Positions 50,380 to 60,152 are shown, counted from the stretch's first letter. The stretch: DNA of 64,000 nt from Telluribacter sp035998675 (GCF_035998675.1 NZ_DASYHI010000014.1:62001-126000); one strand, 5' to 3'. The notes: generated by a model not told the origin, from the letters alone. Translations and numbers: made by a program.

Positions 50380-51621
50380 ATGCAGAGAAGAAATTTCCTT
50401 AAGTCCGCCTTTCTGGGATCGGCGGCTGCGCTTTCCGGTCTCCCTTTGTACCAGACCGAGGCGGCTTCCAAGCTAAAAATCACCAAAATCCGCTACTACG
50501 CCGCGCCGGGCTATAATAAGCCGCTGTTCAATCAGGCGCGGGGCATTGTGGAAATTGAGACCGATGGGGGCATTATCGGGATAGGCGAGGGGGGCTCAAA
50601 GGATATGATTGAACAGTGTGCCCAGATGATGATCGGGGAAGACCCTTTCCGAATCGAGCACCTGTGGCAGTACGTGTACCGCGGTATGTTCTACCCGCCC
50701 GGTCGCGAGAAGCTGCACGCGTTGGGGGCGCTGGAAATGGCCCTGTGGGATATCAAGGGCAAGGCGCTGAACGTACCTGTTTACGAGCTGCTGGGCGGTG
50801 CCACCCGCGACTACGTGGAGTGCTATGCCACGGGCTTCCGGGCTTCCAAAGCAAAAACCGAAGAGGAACGCGCCCGCGACTGCATTGAGGCGGGGCTGCG
50901 GTCCTACCGCATCGGCCCCACCGGCGGCAACGGCGACCAGCCTTTTGATTTTTATGAAAATGTAAAAAAGACCATCGAGTACTGTAAACGCATTGACGAG
51001 GCAGTGGGCGGCGGTGGCAAATGGGCCATTGACCTCCATACCCGTTTTGACCTGACCGACGGCTTAAAGATTTGTACGGCTCTCGAAAATCTTGAACCCT
51101 ACTTTGTCGAGGACATAGTGCGGTCCGAAAACCCGGGCGTGTACAAAACGGTACGTGCCATGACCAAGGTACCTATTGCCGTGGGTGAACAGTTTGGCGA
51201 CCGCTGGGACACCAACGAGCTGATCGAAGACCGTTTGATTGACTATACCCGCTTTACCCTGCCCAATACCGGCGGCATTGCCGAATTCAAGAAACTGGCC
51301 GCCATTGCCGAAACGCACTACGTAGGGATGATTCCCCACTTTACCGGGCCGCTTTCGACCGCCGCGCTGGTACACGTACTGGGGTCGAGCAGCCCCATGC
51401 GCTGCCTGATGGAACTGGGAGGTGGCGAGCCCGAGCGGCCACCTTACTTCAACGAGGACTTTGTAAATTTCAAAAACGGCAAACTGTACCTTAACGACAG
51501 TCCGGGGCTGGGGGTGAAGTTTGACCCTAAAAAGGCCACGTTTGTGATGGAGGTAAAGGAAAAGACCAAGTTCCCCCACCCGTACCTGAAAGCTCCCGAC
51601 GGTTCCATTCACAACTGGTAA
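50380..51621 (+). CDS. Tat-exported enolase-superfamily (mandelate racemase/galactonate dehydratase-like) protein
   Basis: The 413-aa protein has a twin-arginine signal (QRRNFLKSAFLGSAAALSG) and an enolase-superfamily barrel. Metal ligands are recognisable as Asp in AIDLHTRF, Glu in FVEDIV and Glu in VGEQF. A catalytic His is in GMIPHFTGP, as in galactonate-dehydratase-like members. The usual KxK motif is replaced by a less clear YRIGPTGG. Such enzymes dehydrate sugar acids. Unusually, the Tat signal places it in the periplasm. It leads an operon with mutarotase-like, PQQ dehydrogenase and MFS genes. The substrate is inferred to be a sugar acid. Confidence 0.87.
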   Translation: MQRRNFLKSAFLGSAAALSGLPLYQTEAASKLKITKIRYYAAPGYNKPLFNQARGIVEIETDGGIIGIGEGGSKDMIEQCAQMMIGEDPFRIEHLWQYVYRGMFYPPGREKLHALGALEMALWDIKGKALNVPVYELLGGATRDYVECYATGFRASKAKTEEERARDCIEAGLRSYRIGPTGGNGDQPFDFYENVKKTIEYCKRIDEAVGGGGKWAIDLHTRFDLTDGLKICTALENLEPYFVEDIVRSENPGVYKTVRAMTKVPIAVGEQFGDRWDTNELIEDRLIDYTRFTLPNTGGIAEFKKLAAIAETHYVGMIPHFTGPLSTAALVHVLGSSSPMRCLMELGGGEPERPPYFNEDFVNFKNGKLYLNDSPGLGVKFDPKKATFVMEVKEKTKFPHPYLKAPDGSIHNW

Positions 51622-51674
51622 GTACCAGGAACGCTGCGTGGCTGCTTTACGTCCTGAACCTGATTTTTAAAAAT

Positions 51675-52658
51675 ATGATGAAACTGAAAGTACTACTGGC
51701 CGGGATACTGGCAAGCCTAAGCCTGGGAATGGCACCCCCGGCTGATTTTCCGACGGCACGGATCACGAACGGACTCATTACGGCCGAGCTGCACCTGCCC
51801 GATGCCGAAAAGGGCTACTACCGGGGTACCCGGTTCGATTGGTCGGGCGTGATGCCTAACCTGGAATATGGGGGCCACAGGTACTTTGACGTCTGGAACC
51901 CGCTGCCTTACGACCCAAAACTACACGACGCCATAACCGGCCCCGTCGAAGAGTTTGTTGGGGTAGGGTACCAGGAGGCCGCGCCCGGAGAAGCTTTTGT
52001 GAAAATAGGGGTTGGTGCCCTGATCAAGCCCGACGACAAGCCCTATACTTTTGCCAGAAACTATGAAGTGAAGAACCCAGGAGAATGGAAGGTGAAAAAG
52101 AAAAAGGATCGGGTGGAGTTTACCCATAAGCTTACTGACGAGACGGGCTACGGCTATGAGTACCATAAAACGGTACGTCTGGTAAAAGGAAAACCCGAGC
52201 TGGTATTGGAACACAGCCTGAAAAACACCGGTACCAAAACCATTGAAACAAGTACCTATAATCATAATTTTTTCGTCATCGACGGTGAGCCGACCGGCCC
52301 CAATATCCTGACCGAACTACCCTTTGAGGCCAGCGCGGAGGGCCGGGGCTTTGGTACCATTGCTGAGATTAAAGACCGCACCATCCGCTACAACCGTACC
52401 CTCAATAAAGGGGAAAATGTATTTAGTGCCGGTGTTCAGGGATTTGGTACTACCGCCCGGGATTATGATTTTACCATTAAAAACCTGAAAAGCGGAGCCG
52501 GAGTACGTATCCGGGGCGATAAACCCCTGGAAAAATTGGTGTACTGGTCCAATCCGGCAACTTCCTGCCCGGAACCCTACATCCGCTTATCCGTTAAGCC
52601 GGGCGAAACGATTAGATGGAATATCAATTACGAATTTATGGTTGGTACTGCCGACTAA
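51675..52658 (+). CDS. exported aldose-epimerase-like (mutarotase-fold) protein
   Basis: The 327-aa protein has a signal peptide (MMKLKVLLAGILASLSLGM). The rest looks like a beta-sandwich of the galactose-mutarotase superfamily (ITNGLITAELHLPDAEKGYYRGTRF is the start, with RFDWSGVMP and YNHNFFVID further on). It has no sure subfamily. It lies 53 bases after the enolase-superfamily gene and 15 bases before the PQQ dehydrogenase gene, which suggests a role with the same sugar in the periplasm. Confidence 0.7.
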   Translation: MMKLKVLLAGILASLSLGMAPPADFPTARITNGLITAELHLPDAEKGYYRGTRFDWSGVMPNLEYGGHRYFDVWNPLPYDPKLHDAITGPVEEFVGVGYQEAAPGEAFVKIGVGALIKPDDKPYTFARNYEVKNPGEWKVKKKKDRVEFTHKLTDETGYGYEYHKTVRLVKGKPELVLEHSLKNTGTKTIETSTYNHNFFVIDGEPTGPNILTELPFEASAEGRGFGTIAEIKDRTIRYNRTLNKGENVFSAGVQGFGTTARDYDFTIKNLKSGAGVRIRGDKPLEKLVYWSNPATSCPEPYIRLSVKPGETIRWNINYEFMVGTAD

Positions 52659-52673
52659 TGCTTTAGTAGGAAG

Positions 52674-54935
52674 ATGGAAAAAAAGCTATCCAAAAACTAC
52701 CCCTGGAAGTACCTGCTCGCCGGACTGAGCCTGCTGAGCCTTTGCGGAGCGGCATACTACCAGAAGAAAGAAAGGAGAGAGATAGCCCGGCCCGTTCAAA
52801 GCGGAGTTAAAGAGAATAATGTAGATTGGCCTGCCTACGGCGGTGACGCGGCCGGAAGCCGTTACTCGGCCTTATCCCAAATCAACCTGCAGAATGTAAA
52901 GAACCTGCAGCTGGCCTGGACCTACGATACCGGCGAAAACAAACCCGGCGACCCCCGGCAGATGGGAATGCAGTGCCAGCCCATTGTCGTCCACGGAATC
53001 ATGTACGGTACCACACCCCAGCTCAAAGCCTTCGCCGTAGACGCCGCCACGGGCCGGGAGCTCTGGAAATTTGACCCCTTTGCTTCCCCCTTTGCCAAAC
53101 CTACCTACCATCCGGTTCGGGGCGTAGTGTACTGGGAAGACGGAGACGACCAGCGTATCCTGCACGCGGTGGGACCCACGCTTTATGCCATCAATGCCCG
53201 GACCGGTGAACTGATAAAAAGCTTTGGGAATAACGGAGGCGTGGACCTGCACGCCGGCCTGGGTGATGAAGCCACCCTGGGGTACGACGTCAATCCCTAC
53301 AACATCCGCTCTACCACGCCGGGGGTCATTTACAGGAACCTTATCATTATGGGTTCGTCCCTTTCCGAAGGAGGCGACGCGCTGCCGGGCCACATCCGGG
53401 CCTTTGACGTGCGTACGGGTCGCCTGGCCTGGGTATTCCGGACAATACCGTTGCCGGGCGAATACGGCTACGAAACCTGGGAGCCTGATTCCTACAAAAA
53501 ATTGGGTGGAGCCAACTGCTGGGCCGGAATGGTCGTGGATGAAAAGCGGGGGATGGTATTTATGGGAACGGGCTCGCCGTCGGTAGACTTTTACGGAGGT
53601 GTCCGCAAGGGGAGCAACCTCTTCGCCAACTGCGTCATTGCCCTGGATGCCCGGACGGGCCAGCGGAAGTGGCACTTCCAGACCGTCCACCACGACCTCT
53701 GGGACCGCGATATACCCTGTCCGCCCAATTTAATTACGGTAAAGCACAAGGGGAAAATAGTGGAGGCCGTGGCCCAGGCCACCAAAGACGGATATATTTT
53801 CGTCTTTGACCGGGATACCGGCACCCCTCTTTTTCCGGTTAAGGAAGTACCTGTACCCAACGAACCCGCCCTGCCCGGTGAGGAGCTCTGGCCTACGCAG
53901 CCGGTACCTACCAAACCAGCGCCCTTTGCCAACCAGAAGATTACCAAAGCCGACCTGACCACCCGCACCCCCCAAGCCTACACCTACGTACTGGACCGCT
54001 TTGAGCACGGCCGCAGCGGCCCCAAAAATATTCCGCCCAACCTGGAAGGTACCCTCATGTACGGCATGGGCGGAGGAGCCGAGTGGGGCGGCGCAGCCGC
54101 CGACCCCAAAGGTATTATGTACGTGAATAGCAATAACATGCTCTGGTGGCTCAAGATGCGGGATACGCGGGAAGCGAAAGACGGAAAGGCGCTGACGAAA
54201 GGGGGATTCCTGTTCAATGCCAACTGCGCCGCCTGCCACGCCCTGGACGCCAAAGAACCCGTTGTAGCCAGCAACCAAAGCTATCCGGTACTCAAAGACG
54301 TGGGCAAGCGGCTGTCGCGGCAGGAGATTTCGGCCATTCTGGAAACGGGACGGGGTCGGATGCCTCAATTTCGACACCTCTCCAAAGACGACCGTACCGC
54401 ACTGGTGAATTTCCTGCTGAATACGGAGCCTCCTACCCCAACTAACCCGGAAGATGTCCACCACGTAGCCGCGGTCAAAACGGAAAAAGATAAGCTATTC
54501 CCGTACGCCCCACCTTACATCAACAACGGCAACGTGCAGTTTATGGACAACGAAGGGTACCCGGCCATAAAACCACCCTGGGGTACCCTTAACGCGGTGG
54601 ACCTCAATATGGGCAATTACCTGTGGCAGGTACCCCTGGGCGAGTACCCTGAGCTACTCAAAAAAGGAATGCCGCCCACAGGTACTGAAAACCACGGCGG
54701 ACCCGTGGTAACGGCGGGTGGGCTGCTTTTTATTGCCGCCACCCGCGACGAAAAATTACGCGCTTTTGATGCCAAAACCGGTAAGGTGGTGTGGGAGTAC
54801 CAGCTACCCGCCGGGGGCTTTGCCACGCCCATAACGTACATGGTAAACGGAAAGCAGTACATTGCCATAGCTGCCGGGGGCAACCGGCAGGGACTGAAAG
54901 CGGGAGGTACTTACGTAGCTTTTGCACTGCCGTAG
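52674..54935 (+). CDS. PQQ-dependent glucose-type dehydrogenase with built-in cytochrome c domain
   Basis: The 753-aa protein has an N-terminal anchor (about 12-28) and an eight-bladed PQQ propeller. Signs are WPAYGGDAAGSRYSALSQI, NLQLAWTYDTGE, QCQPIVVHGIMYGTTP, GRELWKFDP, HHDLWDRDIPCPPNL and near the end GGLLFIAATRDEKLRAFD. A cytochrome c domain with CAACH (near 517-521) is inserted inside the propeller, so electrons can leave through its own heme. It belongs to the quinoprotein glucose/ethanol dehydrogenase group. PQQ synthesis genes are not in the window. Confidence 0.88.
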   Translation: MEKKLSKNYPWKYLLAGLSLLSLCGAAYYQKKERREIARPVQSGVKENNVDWPAYGGDAAGSRYSALSQINLQNVKNLQLAWTYDTGENKPGDPRQMGMQCQPIVVHGIMYGTTPQLKAFAVDAATGRELWKFDPFASPFAKPTYHPVRGVVYWEDGDDQRILHAVGPTLYAINARTGELIKSFGNNGGVDLHAGLGDEATLGYDVNPYNIRSTTPGVIYRNLIIMGSSLSEGGDALPGHIRAFDVRTGRLAWVFRTIPLPGEYGYETWEPDSYKKLGGANCWAGMVVDEKRGMVFMGTGSPSVDFYGGVRKGSNLFANCVIALDARTGQRKWHFQTVHHDLWDRDIPCPPNLITVKHKGKIVEAVAQATKDGYIFVFDRDTGTPLFPVKEVPVPNEPALPGEELWPTQPVPTKPAPFANQKITKADLTTRTPQAYTYVLDRFEHGRSGPKNIPPNLEGTLMYGMGGGAEWGGAAADPKGIMYVNSNNMLWWLKMRDTREAKDGKALTKGGFLFNANCAACHALDAKEPVVASNQSYPVLKDVGKRLSRQEISAILETGRGRMPQFRHLSKDDRTALVNFLLNTEPPTPTNPEDVHHVAAVKTEKDKLFPYAPPYINNGNVQFMDNEGYPAIKPPWGTLNAVDLNMGNYLWQVPLGEYPELLKKGMPPTGTENHGGPVVTAGGLLFIAATRDEKLRAFDAKTGKVVWEYQLPAGGFATPITYMVNGKQYIAIAAGGNRQGLKAGGTYVAFALP

Positions 54936-54983
54936 ACTAGGGCTTGCGGCTATTTTTCCATACAAAGAACAACCAGAGAAATT

Positions 54984-56336
54984 ATGCAAAATACTACTAC
55001 CAATCCCCATACGGGTGCCGCCTCACCTCCCGCGAGTCCTTCCAAAGTAGGCAACTACCGCTGGTTCATTGTGGTACTACTCTTTACCGCAACCACTATC
55101 AACTACCTCGACCGCCAGATTATCGGATTGCTGAAGCCGCTGCTCGAAACCGAATTTAACTGGACCGAAACTGATTTTGCCCGCATTGTCATGGCCTTTA
55201 CGGCTGCCTATGCCGTGGGTTTAATTTCTTTGGGCTGGTTCATTGACCGGGTAGGTACCAGGCTGGGGTACTCCATTACGGTGGTATTCTGGAGTGTGGC
55301 GGGCATGCTGCATGCCGTGGCCCGGAGCGCCTTTGGCTTCGGCGTAGCCCGGGTGGGGCTGGGGCTGGGGGAGGCAGGTAACTATCCGGCCGCCGTCAAG
55401 ACCGTAGCGGAGTGGTTTCCCAACAAGGAACGGGCCCTGGCTACGGGACTTTTCAACGCCGGCACCAGCGTAGGGGTAGTGGTAGCGCTGCTGCTGGTAC
55501 CCTGGATTCTGGGTAGTTACGGCTGGCAGGAGGTGTTCTGGATCACGGGGGCGCTGGGCTTTGTGTGGCTCATTTTCTGGCTCATCTTCTACGATGTACC
55601 CGCTCAGCAAAAGCGGTTGTCGGCCGGAGAATACGAGTACATAGTGAGCGGGCAGGAGCAGGAAGAAACCCCGGCCGAGGGGGCGGCCAGAATCAAGTGG
55701 GTCAAGCTCTTTACTTTTCCCCAAACCTGGGCCTACATCACGGGCAAAGGACTCATTGACCCTATTTACTGGTTCTTTTTGTTCTGGCTGCCTTCCTACT
55801 TTGCTTCCACCTTCAACCTGGATCTGAAAAAGGTGAGTCCGGAACTGATGATAATTTATACCGCTACCACGCTGGGGAGTATCAGCGGCGGGTGGTTTTC
55901 TTCGCAACTTATCAAGCGGGGCTGGCCGGTTATTAAGGCCCGTAAGGCGGTGCTGCTGGCTTTTGCGGTGCTGGAATTGTCCGTAATTCTCATCCAGTTC
56001 GCTACCAATGTATGGGTGGCGGTCGGGTTGATAAGCTTTGCCGTAGCCCTGCATCAGGCATGGGCCACCAATGTTTTCACCCTTCCGTCGGACCTGTTCC
56101 CACGGCAGGCGGTGAGTTCGGTAGTGGGTATAGGCGGTATGGCCGGGGCGGTGGGCGGTATTCTGTTTCCCATTCTGATAGGTAATTTGCTGGATACCTA
56201 CAAAGCAGCCGGCAACCTGGCGGGCGGGTACAACATTATCTTTACCATCTGCGGATTTACCTACCTGGTGGCCTGGCTGATCATTCACCTGCTGACCCGG
56301 CGGTCGCGAATGCTCGTAGCCAGCGAATTGCGGTAG
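54984..56336 (+). CDS. MFS transporter, ACS family (hexuronate/sugar-acid type)
   Basis: The 450-aa protein has 12 predicted helices. The signature NYLDRQIIGLLKPLL and WFIDRVGTRLGYS (loop 2-3), plus GEAGNYPAAVKTVAEWFP, fit the anion:cation symporter family to which ExuT belongs. It is the fourth gene of the operon with dehydratase, mutarotase-like and PQQ dehydrogenase genes, 48 bases after the last of these. It probably imports the acid they produce. The exact sugar acid is unknown. Confidence 0.88.
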   Translation: MQNTTTNPHTGAASPPASPSKVGNYRWFIVVLLFTATTINYLDRQIIGLLKPLLETEFNWTETDFARIVMAFTAAYAVGLISLGWFIDRVGTRLGYSITVVFWSVAGMLHAVARSAFGFGVARVGLGLGEAGNYPAAVKTVAEWFPNKERALATGLFNAGTSVGVVVALLLVPWILGSYGWQEVFWITGALGFVWLIFWLIFYDVPAQQKRLSAGEYEYIVSGQEQEETPAEGAARIKWVKLFTFPQTWAYITGKGLIDPIYWFFLFWLPSYFASTFNLDLKKVSPELMIIYTATTLGSISGGWFSSQLIKRGWPVIKARKAVLLAFAVLELSVILIQFATNVWVAVGLISFAVALHQAWATNVFTLPSDLFPRQAVSSVVGIGGMAGAVGGILFPILIGNLLDTYKAAGNLAGGYNIIFTICGFTYLVAWLIIHLLTRRSRMLVASELR

Positions 56337-56413
56337 TAAACAGTGACCAGGTACTTTATTCTATTGTCGGTTCACCGGCAGGTACTTTATAAACAGCTAA
56401 CCCTTTACCCAGT

Positions 56414-56845
56414 ATGAAATCTATTTTTCAAATTTTAATTTTAATGGTAGGAATGATGAACCTTGCCCATGCCCAGAATAATGAAGAAAAAGCGGTGGCG
56501 GCGGCCGTCGAGAAGCTCCGTACCAACATGGTCACTCCGGACCGGAAGGCGCTGGATGAGCTGACGCTGCCCGCTCTCAGCTACGGGCATTCCAGTGCTC
56601 TCATAGAAGACAAAGCTACTTTTGTTGAGTCACTCGTGTCGGGTAAGTACGACTTCAAAACCATTGACCTGTCCGACCAGACCATTAAAGTAGATGGCAA
56701 TACCGCCCTGGTTCGTCATACTCTTTTTGCCAATACCCACGATGCCGGCAAAGACCCCGGTACCGTAAAACTGCATATACTTACGGTCTGGCAAAAACAG
56801 GCAGGAGGGTGGAAACTGCTGGCCCGTCAGGCGGTCAGGATATAG
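56414..56845 (+). CDS. exported NTF2-like / DUF4440 protein
   Basis: The 143-aa protein starts with a signal peptide (IFQILILMVGMMNLAHAQ) and is otherwise an NTF2-like fold. The typical signs are VEKLRTNMVTPDRKALDELT, LSYGHSSALIEDKATFVES and the closing WQKQAGGWKLLARQAVRI. DUF4440-type members are often detected with sugar enzymes. It follows the MFS gene by 77 bases and may be the last gene of the operon. Function is unknown. Confidence 0.82.
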   Translation: MKSIFQILILMVGMMNLAHAQNNEEKAVAAAVEKLRTNMVTPDRKALDELTLPALSYGHSSALIEDKATFVESLVSGKYDFKTIDLSDQTIKVDGNTALVRHTLFANTHDAGKDPGTVKLHILTVWQKQAGGWKLLARQAVRI

Positions 56846-56880
56846 TCTGTTGCCAGTCAGCATCTATCAACTACTTTCCA

Positions 56881-57032
56881 TGCAAAAATTCAACTCAAAG
56901 GAAGAAGTACTGTCCTGGTTCTCAGCCTTGCCCACCTACGCGCTGCTGTTGACCAGGAGTAAAAGCACCAGAAGATTCCCGGTCAGATGGGTGTCTTTTG
57001 GTAGTTTCTGCACGGAGAGGGGTTTGGAATGA
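56881..57032 (+). CDS. doubtful short ORF
   Basis: From ATG 56881 this frame reads 50 codons (starts MQKFNSKEEVLSWFSALP). The end is rich in Arg and Ser and looks non-natural, so it could be a decayed gene or chance. It lies between the NTF2-like gene and the convergent dehydrogenase gene. I have little confidence in it. Confidence 0.2.
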
Positions 57033-57072
57033 TGAGCAGGAAGCTATCAGTCAGGGAGCTTCATTACTATGT

Positions 57073-58029
57073 TCAACTATGAAAAGCTGGCCCGGATGCG
57101 GAATTAGCCCACTCCCGAATCTGCCGGACCAGTACTTCATTGATCCGGACGTAGCTTTCGTGTGACCAACCGGCTACGTGGGGGGTAAGTACCACGCGGT
57201 CGGAGGTGCGGAGGTAGTCAAAGGCGGCCTGCTGTTCAGGAGTCAGGGTACCTAGTTTTTCGTTTTCCAGTACATCCAGGCAGGCACCCCGCAGCTTGCC
57301 GCTTTCCAGACCACTTACTACTGCTTCCAGGCTCACGATTTCACCCCGGGCCACATTATTCAGGAAAAAGGGTTTTGTAAATCCGGCAATGAAATCCTCG
57401 TTGACCCACTGCCGGGTTTCGGAGGTTAAGGGTACGTGCAGGCTCAGTACATCCGCTTCCTGCTTTATCCGTTCCAGGGGTGCTTCTTCGGCAAAGTGGT
57501 CTCCGTAGTTATCGCGGTACTTATCGTAGGCCAGTACCTTACAGCCAAAGCCACTCAGGCGGCGGGCGGTAGCGCTGCCATTGTTACCATAGCCAATTAT
57601 TCCCACCGTTTTTCCCAGTAGCTCAATGCCCCGGTTGCCTTCGCGGTCCCAGGTTCCTTGCCGTATCTGCCGGTCGGCTTTGAGAATATTGTTAAACAGG
57701 CAGAGCAGCATCCCGAGCGTATGTTCGGCCACGGCGTCGCGGTTGCCTTCGCCCGCGTGAAACAGCCGGATGTCGCGGCCCCCAATGGCATCCAGATCAA
57801 TAAGGTCGAGACCGGCCCCGGCGCGGGCCACGAAGCGTAGCTTTTCGGCCTTTGCCAACACTTCTTCGTTAACCCGTGTTTTACTACGAATTACAAGCCC
57901 CTCGTAGGCCGAAATATGAGCGATGATATCGTCACGGCGAAACCGGGGTTGGTAGTTGTACTGCCAGCCCTGCTCGTCCAGCATACCCAAAAGAGAAGGG
58001 TGCATTTCATCAACAATGAGGATTTTCAT
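57073..58029 (-). CDS. D-2-hydroxyacid dehydrogenase (SerA-like), NAD-dependent
   Basis: The 318-aa protein has the two-domain 2-hydroxyacid dehydrogenase fold. The NAD motif is TVGIIGYGNNGSA (141-153), with Asn replacing the usual first position after GYG. Catalytic residues are suggested by NVARGEIV (Arg), the Glu of LENEKLG, and His in TPHVAGWSHES. Full-length E. coli-type SerA has an extra regulatory domain, missing here. It probably acts on 3-phosphoglycerate or another 2-hydroxy acid; which is not clear. The TACTTTTG at 58071-58078 is its likely promoter. Confidence 0.9.
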   Translation of the reverse strand: MKILIVDEMHPSLLGMLDEQGWQYNYQPRFRRDDIIAHISAYEGLVIRSKTRVNEEVLAKAEKLRFVARAGAGLDLIDLDAIGGRDIRLFHAGEGNRDAVAEHTLGMLLCLFNNILKADRQIRQGTWDREGNRGIELLGKTVGIIGYGNNGSATARRLSGFGCKVLAYDKYRDNYGDHFAEEAPLERIKQEADVLSLHVPLTSETRQWVNEDFIAGFTKPFFLNNVARGEIVSLEAVVSGLESGKLRGACLDVLENEKLGTLTPEQQAAFDYLRTSDRVVLTPHVAGWSHESYVRINEVLVRQIREWANSASGPAFHS

Positions 58030-58070
58030 GTGGGCGGTGGAATTTTCGTAACTTGCCGTTGATTATAGTG

Positions 58071-58078
58071 CAAAAGTA
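58071..58078 (-). promoter_or_regulatory. Bacteroidota -7 element (TACTTTTG) for the hydroxyacid dehydrogenase
   Basis: This is an exact TAnnTTTG match on the minus strand, 41 bases before the ATG at 58029, in the gap shared with divergent pdxA. Confidence 0.5.
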
Positions 58079-58148
58079 GAAGGAGAATTTAGTAAACCCG
58101 AAAATATATGTCTGCGACCGGGAGTCAATGACGAATCAGAATTAGACT

Positions 58149-59255
58149 ATGAGTGAACAAGCCAACGAAAAGCCATTGATTGGAATTAGTTTGGGGGACT
58201 ATAATGGCATAGGCCCCGAAGTGGTACTGAAAGCCCTGGAAAGCAATCAGTTGTCGAGCATGTGTACCCCAATAATTTACGGCTCATTGCGGGTGTTGAA
58301 CCGGTACCGTCAGTTGCTTCAGATGAAAGACTGGTCACTGCAGGGTATTCAGCGGCCCGAACAGGCCAATCCAAAAAATACCAACGTCATAACCTGCTGG
58401 AACGATCAGCAAACCGAAATAGAGCCGGGAAAGGTTACCCCCGAAGCCGGACAGGCGGCGCTCGCTTCTCTCAAAAGGGCGGTCGAGGACCTGAAAGCCG
58501 GCAAGATACAGGCGCTGGTGACGGCCCCCATCAACAAAGACAATATCCAGAGCGAGGAATTTAAGTTTCCCGGCCACACCGAGTACCTGGCCGACGCGTT
58601 TGAAACGAAGGAAGCCCTCATGTTTATGGTATCCGGTGAGCTACGGGTAGGCGTACTGACGGGGCACATTCCGCTGGCCGATGTACGTACCCATATTACC
58701 AGGGAAAAGCTGAGCGCCAAAATTAAACAAATACTGAGCTCGCTGAAAGAAGATTTTGGGGCCGGTAAGCCGCGGGTAGCGGTTTTGGGCCTCAATCCGC
58801 ACGCGGGTGAAAATGGGCTGCTGGGAACGGAGGAGCAGGAGATCATTGCCCCGTTGCTTACGGAGTTTCGTCAGAACGGCCACCTGGTATTCGGGCCTTT
58901 TCCGGCTGATGGATTCTTTGCCGCCAAAACCTATAAAAACTACGACGCCGTATTGGCCATGTACCACGACCAGGGCCTGATACCTTTCAAGACCATTGCC
59001 TTCAACGAAGGCGTCAACTTTACGGCTGGGCTGTCGGCGGTACGTACCTCGCCCGACCACGGTACCGCCTACGACATTGCGGGCAAAGGAGTGGCCGAGC
59101 CGGGCTCCATGCTACAGGCTATTTACCTGGCGTGTGACGTGTCGAGGTACCGCCGCGAACTGACCGAACTTAAAAAAAATGCCCTGCAGGAAAAACCCCA
59201 ACCTTCCGAAAGCCAGCATCCGTCCAATAAGCAGCACCAACGCAATAAATTTTAA
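58149..59255 (+). CDS. pdxA: 4-hydroxythreonine-4-phosphate dehydrogenase
   Basis: The 368-aa protein is PdxA, which oxidises 4-hydroxythreonine-4-phosphate in de novo pyridoxal-phosphate synthesis. It shows IGISLGDYNGIGPEV at the start, VTAPINKDNIQS, the metal His in FPGHTEYLADAF, LNPHAGENG, MYHDQGLIPFK, and RTSPDHGTAYDIAGK. A hydrophilic C-terminal tail (QPSESQHPSNKQHQRNKF) makes it longer than the usual 330 aa. It is coupled to yicC, nine bases downstream. Confidence 0.95.
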   Translation: MSEQANEKPLIGISLGDYNGIGPEVVLKALESNQLSSMCTPIIYGSLRVLNRYRQLLQMKDWSLQGIQRPEQANPKNTNVITCWNDQQTEIEPGKVTPEAGQAALASLKRAVEDLKAGKIQALVTAPINKDNIQSEEFKFPGHTEYLADAFETKEALMFMVSGELRVGVLTGHIPLADVRTHITREKLSAKIKQILSSLKEDFGAGKPRVAVLGLNPHAGENGLLGTEEQEIIAPLLTEFRQNGHLVFGPFPADGFFAAKTYKNYDAVLAMYHDQGLIPFKTIAFNEGVNFTAGLSAVRTSPDHGTAYDIAGKGVAEPGSMLQAIYLACDVSRYRRELTELKKNALQEKPQPSESQHPSNKQHQRNKF

Positions 59256-59264
59256 CCATATACC

Positions 59265-60152
59265 ATGCTCAAATCCATGACCGGCTACGGGGTAGCCACC
59301 GTAGAATCGGATTCTCTGAATGTTACCATTGAAATAAAAACCCTGAACTCGAAGTTTCTGGACATTTACTGCCGTATTCCCAAAAACTATTCTGAGCGGG
59401 AGATCGAAATCAGAAACATGCTGACCCAGGCGCTGGAGCGCGGCAAAGTAGAATGTACCCTCACTTTCCAGCAGGCCGGCGAGGCGGCCGGTACCTCGGT
59501 AGTAAACCGTCCGCTGGTAAAAGCCTACTTCAACGATTTGAGGCAAACGGCAACCGAACTAAATTTTGAGCCCAACCCAACGGAGTTGTTGCGCATAGCT
59601 CTGCAGCTCCCCAATGTATATAACTCAGAAGTAGCCAACGAAGAGCGCCGAGACCAGGAGTGGGGTTTGATCAAGCAGGCGGTGACCGAAGCCCTACAGA
59701 AGTGTAATCAGTTCAGGCAGCACGAAGGCGCGCTGACGGCTACCAAATTTACGGAGTACATCGGTACCATCCGGACGCTGCTGGAACAGGTACTTGAGCT
59801 GGATGTACACCGCATCCCCGCCGTGCGGGAGCGCCTGGAAAAGAATGTTCGCGAGCTGCTTTCGGACGAAAACTTTGACCCGAACCGTTTTGAGCAGGAA
59901 TTGATCTACTACATCGAGAAATACGATATTTCCGAAGAGAAGGTACGGCTGAGTAACCACCTTAACTACTTTCTGGAAACCCTCAACGCTCCCGACAGCA
60001 ACGGAAAGAAGCTCAACTTTATAGCGCAGGAACTTGGGCGCGAAATCAATACCATTGGTTCCAAAGCCAACGACGTGGGCATTCAGCGGCTGGTGGTGCA
60101 GATGAAGGATGAGCTGGAGAAAATTAAAGAGCAGACCATGAATGTCATATAA
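59265..60152 (+). CDS. YicC/YloC family endoribonuclease
   Basis: The 295-aa protein matches the family from end to end: MLKSMTGYGVAT at the start, IEIKTLNSKFLDI, ELIYYIEKYDISEEKVRLSNHL and the closing LGREINTIGSKAND with QMKDELEKIKEQTMNVI. YicC proteins were later found to be endoribonucleases that help degrade certain small RNAs. It is the second gene of an operon with pdxA. Next to it the hpf gene is convergent. Confidence 0.93.
   Translation: MLKSMTGYGVATVESDSLNVTIEIKTLNSKFLDIYCRIPKNYSEREIEIRNMLTQALERGKVECTLTFQQAGEAAGTSVVNRPLVKAYFNDLRQTATELNFEPNPTELLRIALQLPNVYNSEVANEERRDQEWGLIKQAVTEALQKCNQFRQHEGALTATKFTEYIGTIRTLLEQVLELDVHRIPAVRERLEKNVRELLSDENFDPNRFEQELIYYIEKYDISEEKVRLSNHLNYFLETLNAPDSNGKKLNFIAQELGREINTIGSKANDVGIQRLVVQMKDELEKIKEQTMNVI

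Noticed and set aside
55221..56288. Long antisense ORF (355 codons, minus strand)
   Set aside because: It is opposite the MFS transporter gene. Its product is rich in Arg, Gly, Pro and Gln, with no fold-like pattern.
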